From assembly GCA_002479785.1 (NCBI GenBank), contig DLPD01000035.1:1-48072 (forward strand): a DNA stretch of 48,072 nucleotides, in the 5' to 3' direction. A program made the position numbers and the translations under genes. Below the pieces are notes generated by a model, which had not been told where the DNA came from, made no database searches, and was given only the letters and a program-made list of their open reading frames with translations. Shown here piece by piece: positions 1 to 7,481 of the stretch (position 1 is the first letter of the stretch; each line of letters starts with the position of its first letter). The DNA comes from Cytophagaceae bacterium UBA7467 (GTDB lineage: Bacteria > Bacteroidota > Bacteroidia > Cytophagales > Spirosomataceae).

Positions 1-110
1 CGCAGCGATGACCAAACGACGCAGTCGTGACTAAATCGCAACGCGATGACTAAGCGACGCAGTCGTGACTAAATCGCGCAGCGATGACTAAACGACGCAG
101 TCGTGACTTT
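1..110. repeat. GACTAA-linked micro-hairpin array, 19-bp period
   Basis: Five full units and one partial unit repeat at exactly 19 bp (starts 16, 35, 54, 73, 92). Each unit is a 13-nt hairpin (5-bp stem, 3-nt loop) followed by the 6-nt linker GACTAA (variants GACCAA, GACTTT). Two stem types alternate: ACGAC/GTCGT and ATCGC/GCGAT, which gives a 38-bp super-period. The array continues past the left edge of the window. Related arrays lie at 1297-1365, 1461-1524, 45553-45636 and 45701-45835. It is non-coding and upstream of the aldolase gene; its function is unknown. Confidence 0.85.
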
Positions 111-145
111 CCACTCCCACCCCTCGAAAAATCAATAATTATTTG

Positions 146-153
146 TATTTTTG
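146..153 (+). promoter_or_regulatory. Candidate -7 promoter box of the aldolase gene
   Basis: TATTTTTG fits the Bacteroidota -7 consensus TAnnTTTG and lies about 60 nt before the aldolase ATG. No clear -33 TTTG is present at the usual distance, so the call is moderate. Confidence 0.4.
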
Positions 154-211
154 ACCTTTAGTTGCTGAAAATCAGGCAGTTTTTATTTATTTCCCAAGAA
201 AAAAAAGCATT

Positions 212-1294
212 ATGTCAAGTTTATCCAATCAAACAGGAGTGTTGCACGGAGATGCGGTTCAAGAGTTATTTGAAATCGCTAAGAAAAATCAATTCGCTTT
301 ACCAGCGGTTAACGTAACTGGTACAGATACTGTAAATGCAGTATTAGAAGCAGCGAAAGCAGTGAATTCTCCTGTTATCATCCAATTTTCTAACGGTGGT
401 GGTATTTTCTACGCTGGAAAGTCTCTTTCTAACGAGAATCAAGCAGCAGCGATTGCTGGTTCCATCTCTGGCGCTTACCATGTTCACCAAATGGCGAAAG
501 CATACGGTGTTCAAGTGGTTTTGCACACAGACCACTGCGCGAAAAAATTATTGCCTTGGATCGACGGTCTATTAGATGCTGGCGAGAAATTCTTCGCTGA
601 GACAGGACAACCTTTGTTCTCTTCTCACATGATTGATTTGTCTGAAGAGCCTTTGGAAGAAAACTTAGAAATCTGCGCGAAATATCTAGAGCGTATGTCT
701 AAAATGGGCATGACGCTAGAAATCGAATTAGGTGTTACAGGTGGTGAGGAAGATGGCGTGGATAACTCAGATGTAGATTCCTCTAAATTATATACACAAC
801 CGGAAGAGGTGGCGTATGCTTATGAAGTATTGTCCAAAATCTCTCACCGTTTCACCATCGCTGCAGCATTCGGTAACGTACACGGAGTTTACAAGCCAGG
901 TAACGTGAAATTGCAACCAATCATCTTGAAGAACTCTCAAGAATTCATCAAAGAAAAATATAGCTTAACGGCTGAGAAGCCTATCAACTTCGTATTCCAC
1001 GGAGGTTCTGGTTCATCTCGCGAAGAAATCCGTGAAGCATTATCTTATGGTGCGATCAAAATGAACATCGATACAGATACACAATGGGCGTTCTGGGAAG
1101 GTATCTTAGGATTCTACAAAGCAAACGAAGCCTATTTACAAGGCCAAATCGGTAACCCAACAGGTGAGGATTCTCCGAACAAAAAATACTATGACCCACG
1201 TGTTTGGTTACGCAAGGGCGAAGAGACTTTAGTAGCTCGTTTAAAAACAGCTTTCGAAGACTTGAACGCAACGAACGCTAATCAATATCTATAG
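212..1294 (+). CDS. fbaA: Class II fructose-bisphosphate aldolase
   Basis: Zinc-dependent aldolase that interconverts fructose 1,6-bisphosphate with dihydroxyacetone phosphate and glyceraldehyde 3-phosphate in cytoplasmic glycolysis and gluconeogenesis. The 360-residue length and motifs match the E. coli FbaA (class IIA) type. The HTDHC motif at 105-109 supplies the catalytic Asp107 and zinc ligand His108. The ELGVTGGEEDG segment carries the Glu ligand near 172. His224 (GNVHG) and His263 (FHGGSGS) complete the metal site. The NIDTDTQ motif near 285-291 is the phosphate/substrate-binding segment. The start ATG is the only sensible one. The gene stands alone between two micro-hairpin arrays and ends at a strong terminator. 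Its function is well supported by motifs. Confidence 0.96.
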   Translation: MSSLSNQTGVLHGDAVQELFEIAKKNQFALPAVNVTGTDTVNAVLEAAKAVNSPVIIQFSNGGGIFYAGKSLSNENQAAAIAGSISGAYHVHQMAKAYGVQVVLHTDHCAKKLLPWIDGLLDAGEKFFAETGQPLFSSHMIDLSEEPLEENLEICAKYLERMSKMGMTLEIELGVTGGEEDGVDNSDVDSSKLYTQPEEVAYAYEVLSKISHRFTIAAAFGNVHGVYKPGNVKLQPIILKNSQEFIKEKYSLTAEKPINFVFHGGSGSSREEIREALSYGAIKMNIDTDTQWAFWEGILGFYKANEAYLQGQIGNPTGEDSPNKKYYDPRVWLRKGEETLVARLKTAFEDLNATNANQYL

Positions 1295-1296
1295 TC

Positions 1297-1365
1297 GATT
1301 GTCCGGAGGGAAAGAGTCCGAAGGGAGCCGCTGTGCGGCAGTCCGAAGGAACTGAGTCCGGAGTA
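1297..1365. repeat. Micro-hairpin cluster downstream of fbaA
   Basis: This stretch after the fbaA stop contains several tiny inverted repeats: TCC-gga-GGg, TCC-gaa-GGg, CCGC-tgt-GCGG and TCC-gaa-GGA. They are separated by short linkers such as aaagag and actgag. It belongs to the same family as 1-110 by its stem/3-nt-loop/stem design and its linkers, which recur at 45605-45636. Confidence 0.6.
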
Positions 1366-1384
1366 AAAAAGTACTATACATAAA

Positions 1385-1413
1385 GGAGTCGGAACAATTG
1401 TTCCGACTTTTTT
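1385..1413 (+). terminator. Rho-independent terminator of fbaA
   Basis: A perfect 22-bp palindrome (arms 1387-1397 and 1398-1408, AGTCGGAACAA and its complement) is followed by a run of T. It is placed correctly to end fbaA transcription. Confidence 0.85.
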
Positions 1414-1460
1414 GTTGGGGGAAAAGAAAGAAATGATATTTGTGTAAATAAACTTTTAAC

Positions 1461-1524
1461 CTCCGGACTAAGTCACACAGTGACGACTAAACTGCGTAAG
1501 CAGTGACTAAGCCGAAGGCGACTA
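1461..1524. repeat. Micro-hairpin array just before the pirin gene
   Basis: Stem-loops GTCAC-aca-GTGAC (1472-1484), ACTGC-gtaa-GCAGT (1491-1504) and GCC-gaa-GGC (1511-1519) are joined by GACTAA linkers at 1485-1490 and 1505-1510. The design matches 1-110 but the stems are different sequences that still pair. The array ends 5 bp before the pirin ATG. Confidence 0.8.
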
Positions 1525-1529
1525 CCCTT

Positions 1530-2249
1530 ATGAAAACCGAACTACACCCTGCCTCTTCCCGCGGAACCGCCGATCACGGCTGGTTGAAAACCGCTTTTAG
1601 TTTTAGCTTTGCTGGCTATTATAATCCAGCTAGAATCCATTTTGGTGCGCTTCGCGTGCTGAATGACGATAACATTGCCCCAGGAATGGGTTTTGGCAAA
1701 CATCCGCATGATAATATGGAAATTGTGACCATTCCGATGAAAGGAGCGGTGGCGCATGAGGATTCGATGGGGACGAATGGCATTATTAATGCAGGAGATG
1801 TGCAGATTATGTCTGCGGGTTCTGGGATTTACCATTCAGAGTTTAATGCAAGCCAAACCGAAGCTTTGGAATTGTTCCAAATCTGGGTCATGCCCAAGCT
1901 GAAAAATATCACGCCCCGCTATGATCAACGCAGCTACAATCCAGCAGATTTTAAGGGACAGTGGAAGACCGTGGTTTCTCCACTGGGAACGGATATTGAT
2001 TCGTTACAAGTAAATCAAGATACCTATTTTAATATTACTGAAATAAATGAAGGCGAAAGTCTGCGCTATGCGCTGCACGGGGCACAACAAGGGGCTTTTG
2101 TCTTTGTGATTGAAGGCGGAATCGAAGTGGCTAATGAAAAGCTGGGACGAAGAGATGCCATCGGGATTTCGCAAACGGATACCATCGAGGTAAAGGCTTC
2201 AACAGCGGGCACGAAGGTGTTGTTAATTGAGGTGCCTATGGTTTGGTAG
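1530..2249 (+). CDS. Pirin family protein (YhhW-like bicupin)
   Basis: Predicted cytoplasmic bicupin of the pirin family, about 239 residues, the usual bacterial length. The N-terminal cupin shows the metal-binding set His58 and His60 (KHPHDNMEI), His102 and Glu104 (GIYHSEFN), as in YhhW and other quercetin-2,3-dioxygenase-like pirins. The C-terminal half is the second, less conserved cupin. I chose the ATG at 1530. An upstream GTG at 1503 is in frame, but it lies inside the hairpin array and would add nine residues (MTKPKATTL) encoded by repeat sequence. The physiological substrate is not known, and pirins also act as redox-sensing co-regulators in some organisms. The gene stands alone; the following plcP operon has its own promoter. 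Confidence 0.9.
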   Translation: MKTELHPASSRGTADHGWLKTAFSFSFAGYYNPARIHFGALRVLNDDNIAPGMGFGKHPHDNMEIVTIPMKGAVAHEDSMGTNGIINAGDVQIMSAGSGIYHSEFNASQTEALELFQIWVMPKLKNITPRYDQRSYNPADFKGQWKTVVSPLGTDIDSLQVNQDTYFNITEINEGESLRYALHGAQQGAFVFVIEGGIEVANEKLGRRDAIGISQTDTIEVKASTAGTKVLLIEVPMVW

Positions 2250-2250
2250 A

Positions 2251-2307
2251 TTTAACCATAGCGTAATATTTTCGTAATAGGGAGATTAAATGGATGGTCT
2301 ATTTTTG
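2251..2307 (+). promoter_or_regulatory. PHO-box-like triple repeat and -7 box of the plcP operon
   Basis: Three 7-mers at 11-bp pitch, TTTAACC, CGTAATA and CGTAATA (cores at 2253, 2264, 2275), are separated by 4-bp spacers. Exactly 20 nt after the last repeat is TATTTTTG (2300-2307), a perfect TAnnTTTG -7 box. There is no -33 TTTG, as expected of an activator-dependent promoter. The 7+4+7 geometry equals the E. coli PhoB box. Binding by a PhoB-like regulator is inference. Confidence 0.6.
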
Positions 2308-2326
2308 GTAAACCAAATAGGCAAAA

Positions 2327-3127
2327 ATGGGCTATCCTTCTCAACCCACCTACAAAACAATCGTTATCTCAGACTTGCATTTAGGGAGCAAGGGAGCTAA
2401 AGCAGCCGAGGTAAACGAATTCTTACGTGCACATTCGTGCCACCAACTCATCTTAAACGGCGATATTATCGACGGCTGGCAACTGAAAAAAGGCGGCAGC
2501 TGGAAGAAGAAGCACACGGCTTTTTTCCGTTGTGTGTTAAAGATGATGGACAAGTGGGATACAGAGGTGATTTATTTGCGCGGGAATCATGATGATTTCT
2601 TGGATCAAGTGCTTCCGTTGAAAATTGGAAAGCAGTTTTCGATTCGCCAAGACTATATGTTGAAGAGTTTTGGCAAAAAATACTTCATCACTCACGGTGA
2701 TATTTTCGACAGCATTACCAGCCAAATGAAATGGCTAGCCTATTTAGGCGACATTGGCTACACCTTCTTGTTGTGGCTAAATAAATGGTATAATCAATAC
2801 CGCAGCTGGCAAGGAAAGCCTTATTATTCCCTTTCACAGGTGATTAAACAAAAAGTGAAGGCGGCGGTGAATTTCATCTCAGATTTTGAGGAGAAACTAG
2901 CGGAGTTAGCGAAGGCCAAAGGCGCTGATGGCATTATCTGTGGCCATATTCACAAGGCAGAAATCAAAATGATCGACGGAATCGCGTACATGAATTCCGG
3001 AGATTGGGTTGAATCATTGACGGCCTTAGTGGAAACACACCAAGGGGAATGGCAAATCATCGAATTCCCACTTTATAATTTAAAAGCAGAGTTAACCGAA
3101 ATTTTAGGAGAGGCAATTACCGTATAA
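2327..3127 (+). CDS. plcP: PlcP-like phospholipase C-type metallophosphoesterase (lipid remodelling)
   Basis: Calcineurin-like metallophosphoesterase of 266 residues. The dimetal site is visible: DLHLG (Asp16, His18), GDIID (Asp46), GNHDD (Asn87, His88), HGD (His123) and GHIH (His207, His209). Automated pipelines usually call this family UDP-2,3-diacylglucosamine diphosphatase (LpxH-like). However, HGDIFD, the middle segment with YNxxR and YYSLS (about 155-170), KVKAAVNFI (about 177-184) and the NSGDWVES end resemble the PlcP phosphodiesterase of Sinorhizobium and marine bacteria. PlcP cleaves the head group from phospholipids during phosphate starvation. The PHO-box-like repeats upstream and the glycosyltransferase 1 bp downstream support the PlcP reading. 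LpxH-type activity is the alternative; an LpxH elsewhere in the genome would settle this. Confidence 0.75.
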   Translation: MGYPSQPTYKTIVISDLHLGSKGAKAAEVNEFLRAHSCHQLILNGDIIDGWQLKKGGSWKKKHTAFFRCVLKMMDKWDTEVIYLRGNHDDFLDQVLPLKIGKQFSIRQDYMLKSFGKKYFITHGDIFDSITSQMKWLAYLGDIGYTFLLWLNKWYNQYRSWQGKPYYSLSQVIKQKVKAAVNFISDFEEKLAELAKAKGADGIICGHIHKAEIKMIDGIAYMNSGDWVESLTALVETHQGEWQIIEFPLYNLKAELTEILGEAITV

Positions 3128-3128
3128 G

Positions 3129-4298
3129 ATGGGCAAATTCATATTTACCGTACAAGGAGAAGGTCGCGGACATTTAACGCAGGCGATTTCATTTACTCAA
3201 ATTGCGCGCGAGGCGGGTCACGAAGTGATTGGTTACGCCGTAGGTTCCTTTAGAGGCAGAAAAATACCTGCTTTTTTCCTCGATTTTATTGGAGAAACTC
3301 CATTACTACAGTATGAGAGTCCTTCCATTATTTTCGGAAATGGTAAATCCGTGCAGCTATTTAAAACAGCAGCTCAGGCATTTACGAATTTCAAGACCTT
3401 TTGGAAAAGTGCTACGCAATTAGAAGTATTCATCGAAGCATTGCAGCCAGATGGAATCGTAAACTTCTACGAGTCCATTACAGGTTTGTATAAACTGAAA
3501 TCAGGATCTAAAATCCCAACGATGTCTGTGGGTCATCAGTACTTGTTATTAAACAAGAACTTCGAGAGCATTTCAGAGAAGAAGATCGACCGTATTCTAT
3601 TAAATATGAATACGTTGATCACGTCGATCGGTTCGAAAAAGCTGTTGGGCTTATCTTTCCGCCCTATTGATAACGACGCGAAAATAGAAGTAGTTCCTCC
3701 CCTGTTACGCCAGCAAGTAAAAAACATCGTACCGAAAAAGGGAGAGCGTTGGTTAGCTTATTTGACTCACTTCCGTTTATCAGAAGATATCATGGCGTGG
3801 TCAAACGCGAATCCAGAGGTAAAATTGGATTGCTTTTGGGATAATCCAGCGCGCAAAGAGACGTATCACTATTCTGACTCATTGACTTTTCATCCGATTG
3901 ATGCGGAGAATTATTTGGCCAAAATGACGGAATGCGCGGGCTTGATTTCTACGGCCGGTTTTGAATCTGTTGCAGAGGCGATGTATTTAGGCAAACCAGC
4001 GATGATGGTTCCAGTGCCTAATCACATCGAACAAATGATTAATGCTTATGACGGAGAATTATCAGGCGCAGGAATCGGTGCTTCTTCCTTCGATTTAAGT
4101 ATTTTCAAGAACTACTTACCTTCTCACGTTTCGGTGAAAGATCAATACCAGGAATGGGTTTCGCAATCGCAGCGTTTAATGGCGGGACATTTAAGTGATC
4201 TCATTGCGCAGCCGGTTTATGTGGCGAACTTCAGAGAAAACCAAGGAACAGGTTTATCTGGCATGCTAGGCAGACGGAGATTTCGCTGGTCTCGGTAA
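3129..4298 (+). CDS. GT28-like glycosyltransferase, candidate glycolipid synthase partner of PlcP
   Basis: Predicted GT-B fold glycosyltransferase of 389 residues without a signal peptide. The N-terminal GEGRGHLTQA is the glycine-rich loop of MurG/MGDG-synthase-like enzymes. The C-terminal ISTAGFESVAEAMYLGKP followed by PVPNHIEQ is the typical nucleotide-sugar binding region. It begins one base after the plcP stop, so the two are co-transcribed and probably translationally coupled. In known PlcP systems the diacylglycerol released is glycosylated by a glycosyltransferase (Agt) to give phosphorus-free glycolipids. By position this protein is the candidate, although its family looks different from proteobacterial Agt. 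The donor sugar cannot be read from the sequence. Confidence 0.7.
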   Translation: MGKFIFTVQGEGRGHLTQAISFTQIAREAGHEVIGYAVGSFRGRKIPAFFLDFIGETPLLQYESPSIIFGNGKSVQLFKTAAQAFTNFKTFWKSATQLEVFIEALQPDGIVNFYESITGLYKLKSGSKIPTMSVGHQYLLLNKNFESISEKKIDRILLNMNTLITSIGSKKLLGLSFRPIDNDAKIEVVPPLLRQQVKNIVPKKGERWLAYLTHFRLSEDIMAWSNANPEVKLDCFWDNPARKETYHYSDSLTFHPIDAENYLAKMTECAGLISTAGFESVAEAMYLGKPAMMVPVPNHIEQMINAYDGELSGAGIGASSFDLSIFKNYLPSHVSVKDQYQEWVSQSQRLMAGHLSDLIAQPVYVANFRENQGTGLSGMLGRRRFRWSR

Positions 4299-4306
4299 TT
4301 TAGTGA

Positions 4307-5209
4307 CTACAACCATCTCTTCTTTCTAAACCAGATATAAATTAAAGCACTTAAACCTACCATTGAGCCTAATAAAACGGGGTATCCCCAACGCAATTGA
4401 AGTTCAGGCATATACTCAAAATTCATTCCGTATATTCCAGCCACGAACGTCAAGGGCATAAAAAAAACGGAAAAAATGGTGAGTACCTTAATGACTTCGT
4501 TTGTTTTTTGCGCTGAGATGGAGAGGTAAAAATTCACTAAATTAGATACATCCTCGTGAATTTGGTCGTAGATATGGAGTAATTTTATATGCAAGTCTCG
4601 GGTGTCTTGTAATGTGCCACTTGCTAGATCAGGTAGCTTAATGGAACTAACTGCCTCTTGGCTGAAAAGCAATAATTTTTTACTCATTAAGGCTTTTCGC
4701 TTTATTTGATACAACTCAGAGAGCGTTTGAGGGTTTAAATTTTGGGAAAATACTTTACTCTCGAATTCATCTAAATCAGTAGACAAGTGAACGGCCGGAG
4801 CTTCATAGGAATGTAAAATATGCCAAAGCATTTTAGCAACAATGGCCTCCACTAGTTGAAAGTGACCTTCATCAAAAAACCGTGTTTTTACCTCTTGAAT
4901 AAATTCATGTGGCATTCGATGAATCGAAATTAATAAGCCAGGCCTGTAAAAAAAGGCAATTTTAGTTGAAATAGATTGGATAGAGATAGCCTGATTTGAA
5001 TGAGAAGGTAACAATACCCTGGTAAGTATAAAATGCGTTCCGTCGATATCCTCATGCTTGGGTAAATGATCCGGCTGAAGACAAGCCGCAATGGCGTGTG
5101 GATTTAGACTGAATTGCTGACTGATTTCAGCTAACTCAGCAGAGGTAGGTGAAACAACATCAACCCAAATCAAACTATTTTTCTTGTTTTCAAATTTTTC
5201 AATGGCCAT
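4307..5209 (-). CDS. corA: CorA-family divalent cation (Mg2+) transporter
   Basis: About 300 residues with a large soluble N-terminal domain and two C-terminal membrane helices. The family signature YGMNF lies between the helices, and the C-terminus is basic (WFRKKRWL), as in CorA. It forms a pentameric channel for Mg2+, possibly Co2+/Ni2+, in the inner membrane. I chose the ATG at 5209. An in-frame TTG at 5221 would add only MSFP and sits between the divergent genes. The gene is convergent with the plcP operon (9-bp gap). The family assignment is firm; ion preference is inferred. Confidence 0.9.
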   Translation of the reverse strand: MAIEKFENKKNSLIWVDVVSPTSAELAEISQQFSLNPHAIAACLQPDHLPKHEDIDGTHFILTRVLLPSHSNQAISIQSISTKIAFFYRPGLLISIHRMPHEFIQEVKTRFFDEGHFQLVEAIVAKMLWHILHSYEAPAVHLSTDLDEFESKVFSQNLNPQTLSELYQIKRKALMSKKLLLFSQEAVSSIKLPDLASGTLQDTRDLHIKLLHIYDQIHEDVSNLVNFYLSISAQKTNEVIKVLTIFSVFFMPLTFVAGIYGMNFEYMPELQLRWGYPVLLGSMVGLSALIYIWFRKKRWL

Positions 5210-5272
5210 AGGGAAACTCAAATGAGTTATAAATCAAATTTAGTACCTTGCCAACAAATTCCACCTTTGATT

Positions 5273-5932
5273 ATGCGTTTTCTCATTTATTTCTTTAGCC
5301 TAATCCTGCTAGCAAGCTGCAGTGTCATCCAAAATACCCCCAAATTTGGCCTACAAGATGGCATTTACGATGCTGGGAATGATAAAGTTTATGTGGAAAC
5401 TCAAAATGATACGCTTTGGGTTTCTGCAGAAAAAGGAAATCAAAGCTTTGCGCTCCCTACAGGAAATAAGCAAGATCTTGGGGTTAAAATTTTCCGAAAA
5501 TCAACCTTTGATCTTGATGTTTTAGCTATACCTGTCAAATACAGGGGATCTCAAGCTGGATTGCCTCCACAACTCGCGAGTGAAATCAATGCCTCACTCT
5601 ACTTTGGGAAACGAAAAGATTATTTTCAAGTGAGCTATGATCAAACTCCCTCCAAAAAATACAAACGCAAGCTCGATCATTATGGATTCTCTTTGGGAGG
5701 ATTTGTTGGATTTGGGAATACCGTCATGAACAGCGATGTCAGTCAAGGACAATTGGGTTATGAATACCAAGCAGTGACTTTTTCCAAAGGAGTGGCAGGA
5801 ATCATAGGAATCAACAATCTTACCTTGGGTTTGGCCTTTGGTTTTGATCAATTATTAGATAAAAATGCCTCTTTTTGGATTTATAACCAAAAACCATGGC
5901 TGGGATTAGCCCTGGGATTGAACTTAAATTAA
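5273..5932 (+). CDS. Predicted lipoprotein of unknown function
   Basis: 219-residue exported protein. The N-terminus is a lipoprotein signal ending in LLASC, with the Cys near residue 16. No known domain is recognised. The first half has short beta-like stretches (YDAGNDKVYVETQNDTLWVS), and the C-terminal half is glycine- and aromatic-rich (GFSLGGFVGFGN, LGLAFGFDQ, LGLALGLNLN), which looks like beta-strands of an outer-membrane or surface structure. I chose the ATG at 5273 because it begins the signal peptide directly; an upstream in-frame ATG at 5222 would add 17 residues before it. It is divergent from corA. No function can be proposed. Confidence 0.75.
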   Translation: MRFLIYFFSLILLASCSVIQNTPKFGLQDGIYDAGNDKVYVETQNDTLWVSAEKGNQSFALPTGNKQDLGVKIFRKSTFDLDVLAIPVKYRGSQAGLPPQLASEINASLYFGKRKDYFQVSYDQTPSKKYKRKLDHYGFSLGGFVGFGNTVMNSDVSQGQLGYEYQAVTFSKGVAGIIGINNLTLGLAFGFDQLLDKNASFWIYNQKPWLGLALGLNLN

Positions 5933-6086
5933 GGCTTTTATGCGTATCCTGAAATTGCGAATGCATTCCCTACTGTATCATGTAAAATAATTATTTTTGA
6001 TGTTTTGGTAATACATTGTTTACAATTATTAAATCTATTTATTTTTTGATTGTTCGAACTTTACGTAGCTAAAAAGAAGCAATTAA

Positions 6087-7007
6087 ATGAATAGAAGATC
6101 TCTTCTACAAGGCTTAGGTCTAACCCTAGGATCTCTCACTCTACCTACCGTTGGAAGAGCAAACACCACCCCCACTCCTGAAAAACCTTTTCGTATTGCT
6201 CACATCACAGATGTGCACATGATGCCCTTAATTGGTGCTGCGAAAGGATTTGCGAGATGTTTGGACCATATTCAGTCTTTAGCTCATAAACCCGATTTGA
6301 TCATCAATAGTGGAGATGCCATCATGGATGCGCACAGAGGCGGAAGAGCCGTGGCAGAAAGGCAATGGAAACTGTGGAATGAGGTGGTTGAAAAAGAATT
6401 ATCCATTCCGATTGTCCAGTCGCTCGGAAACCATGATATATGGGTAAAGAATGAGAGTCCTGCGAGTATTTTAGATGGTAAGAAATTTGCCCTTGATAAA
6501 ATCAATGAAGCTGATTTTTATTTTTCCAAAGACTTAGGTGACTGGCATCTGATCAGCTTAGATTCCATCAGTCCTAATAATGAAGGCAGATGGTATACTG
6601 GTAGAATCGATGAGGCACAAATGCATTGGTTAAAAAAAGAACTGGAAGCTATTCCTGCTTTTAAGCCTGTGATGGTTATTTCCCATATACCCATTTTATC
6701 CGCATGTATCTTTTTCGACGGAAATCGATTTGAAAACAATCAATGGAATGTTCCAGGGCGTTGGATGCACGAAGATGCTAATGAACTAAAGAACTTGTTC
6801 GCTAAACATCCGAATGTTAAGTTAGCCCTATCAGGACATATCCACTTAGTAGACAAGGTAGAATACAATGGGGTAACTTATTGCTGCAATGGAGCTGTAA
6901 GTGGAGCTTGGTGGGCTGGAAACTACCAACAGACGAAGCCTGGCTATGCGATCATCGATTTATATGCCGATGGCCGATTTTCGAACCACTACACTCCCTA
7001 TGCTTAA
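6087..7007 (+). CDS. Exported calcineurin-like metallophosphoesterase (Tat-type signal)
   Basis: 306 residues. The N-terminus MNRRSLLQGLG has the twin-arginine pattern, with a cleavage region near GRANT, so export of the folded, metal-loaded enzyme to the periplasm is likely. The dimetal site is visible: ITDVHM, NSGDAIMD, LGNHD, ISHIP and SGHIH. It should hydrolyse a phosphomono- or diester, but the substrate is unknown. The SMR gene downstream overlaps it by 8 bp, so the two are coupled. A degenerate 11-bp repeat series lies upstream (cores near 6009, 6020, 6031) but lacks a good -7 box at the right distance, so membership in the phosphate regulon is unproven. Confidence 0.85.
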   Translation: MNRRSLLQGLGLTLGSLTLPTVGRANTTPTPEKPFRIAHITDVHMMPLIGAAKGFARCLDHIQSLAHKPDLIINSGDAIMDAHRGGRAVAERQWKLWNEVVEKELSIPIVQSLGNHDIWVKNESPASILDGKKFALDKINEADFYFSKDLGDWHLISLDSISPNNEGRWYTGRIDEAQMHWLKKELEAIPAFKPVMVISHIPILSACIFFDGNRFENNQWNVPGRWMHEDANELKNLFAKHPNVKLALSGHIHLVDKVEYNGVTYCCNGAVSGAWWAGNYQQTKPGYAIIDLYADGRFSNHYTPYA

Positions 7008-7377
7008 ACCTTGGATTTATCTTTTACTTGCTTCTGGATTAGAAGCTGCTTGGACCTATTCTTTACGAAAATTAAACTTCCATGCCTTAAGAACGGCCAT
7101 GGTGGAAAATCCCCTTTTCAGCACAGCCGTTGGGGTCGAATTTGGTTATTTAATGACCTATTTAGCCTTAGGTGGAGCTAATATTTACTTTCTCTCTTTG
7201 TCCATGAAGTCTATTCCCATGACGATTGCTATCGCAACCTGGACATCCATTTCGCTTATATTAATTAAGATGTGCGATATATTTATTTTGAAAAATCCCA
7301 CGAATATCTCCGAATTCTTCTTTCTAGCACTCATTATTGTGGGAATCGTAGGACTTAAATACAGCGCGCCAGCCTAA
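7000..7377 (+). CDS. SMR-family-like small membrane protein
   Basis: 125 residues with four predicted membrane helices, the length and layout of EmrE/SugE small multidrug resistance transporters. Glu15 in helix 1 (SGLEAAW) sits where the essential proton- and substrate-binding Glu14 of EmrE is, and a YSLRK segment follows. The helix 3 to 4 region (SIPMTIAIATWTSISLILI) corresponds to the EmrE segment IPTGIAYAIWSG. I chose the ATG at 7000, because longer in-frame starts run far into the phosphoesterase gene. It overlaps that gene by 8 bp and is expected to be co-transcribed. Substrate unknown: a drug, a guanidinium-type compound or a polyamine. Confidence 0.75.
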   Translation: MLKPWIYLLLASGLEAAWTYSLRKLNFHALRTAMVENPLFSTAVGVEFGYLMTYLALGGANIYFLSLSMKSIPMTIAIATWTSISLILIKMCDIFILKNPTNISEFFFLALIIVGIVGLKYSAPA

Positions 7378-7399
7378 ATTCTAATATTAAATTTTTATC

Positions 7400-7415
7400 T
7401 GTTACCGAAATGTTA
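7400..7415. promoter_or_regulatory. Isolated TGTTA-N6-TGTTA repeat
   Basis: TGTTA at 7400 and 7411 shows the same 11-bp pitch as the phosphate-regulon candidates. It faces away from the downstream plus-strand gene, and no minus-strand gene or -7 box fits it. It may be a decoy, a distal site or chance. Confidence 0.25.
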
Positions 7416-7449
7416 ACATAGATAAATTTTATTTAATGATTTCTTTATA

Positions 7450-7457
7450 TAAGTTTG
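7450..7457 (+). promoter_or_regulatory. -7 box of the histone-like gene
   Basis: TAAGTTTG matches TAnnTTTG and lies 24 nt before the ATG at 7482. It overlaps the upstream in-frame start at 7455, which argues for the later start. No clear -33 element is present. Confidence 0.5.
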
Positions 7458-7481
7458 ATCAAAACATTTAAAAAAACCATT

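Noticed and set aside
1..110. A CRISPR array
   Set aside because: Period is only 19 bp, the spacers would be 13-nt self-complementary hairpins of two alternating types, and no cas genes are present.
2327..3127. Plain LpxH (lipid A diphosphatase) assignment
   Set aside because: Length and the HGDIFD, YYSLS and KVKAAVNFI segments fit PlcP better, and no lipid A genes are nearby. Kept as an alternative in the entry.
6007..6063. PHO-box-like repeats before the Tat phosphoesterase gene (GGTAATA, GTTTACA, TTAAATC at 11-bp pitch)
   Set aside because: The only element 20 nt downstream (GAACTTTA) is a poor -7 box, and the other -7 candidate at 5992-5999 lies upstream of the repeats.
6901..7377. A 158-residue version of the SMR protein
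   Set aside because: Its extra N-terminus is the phosphoesterase gene in another frame; the ATG at 7000 gives a normal SMR start.
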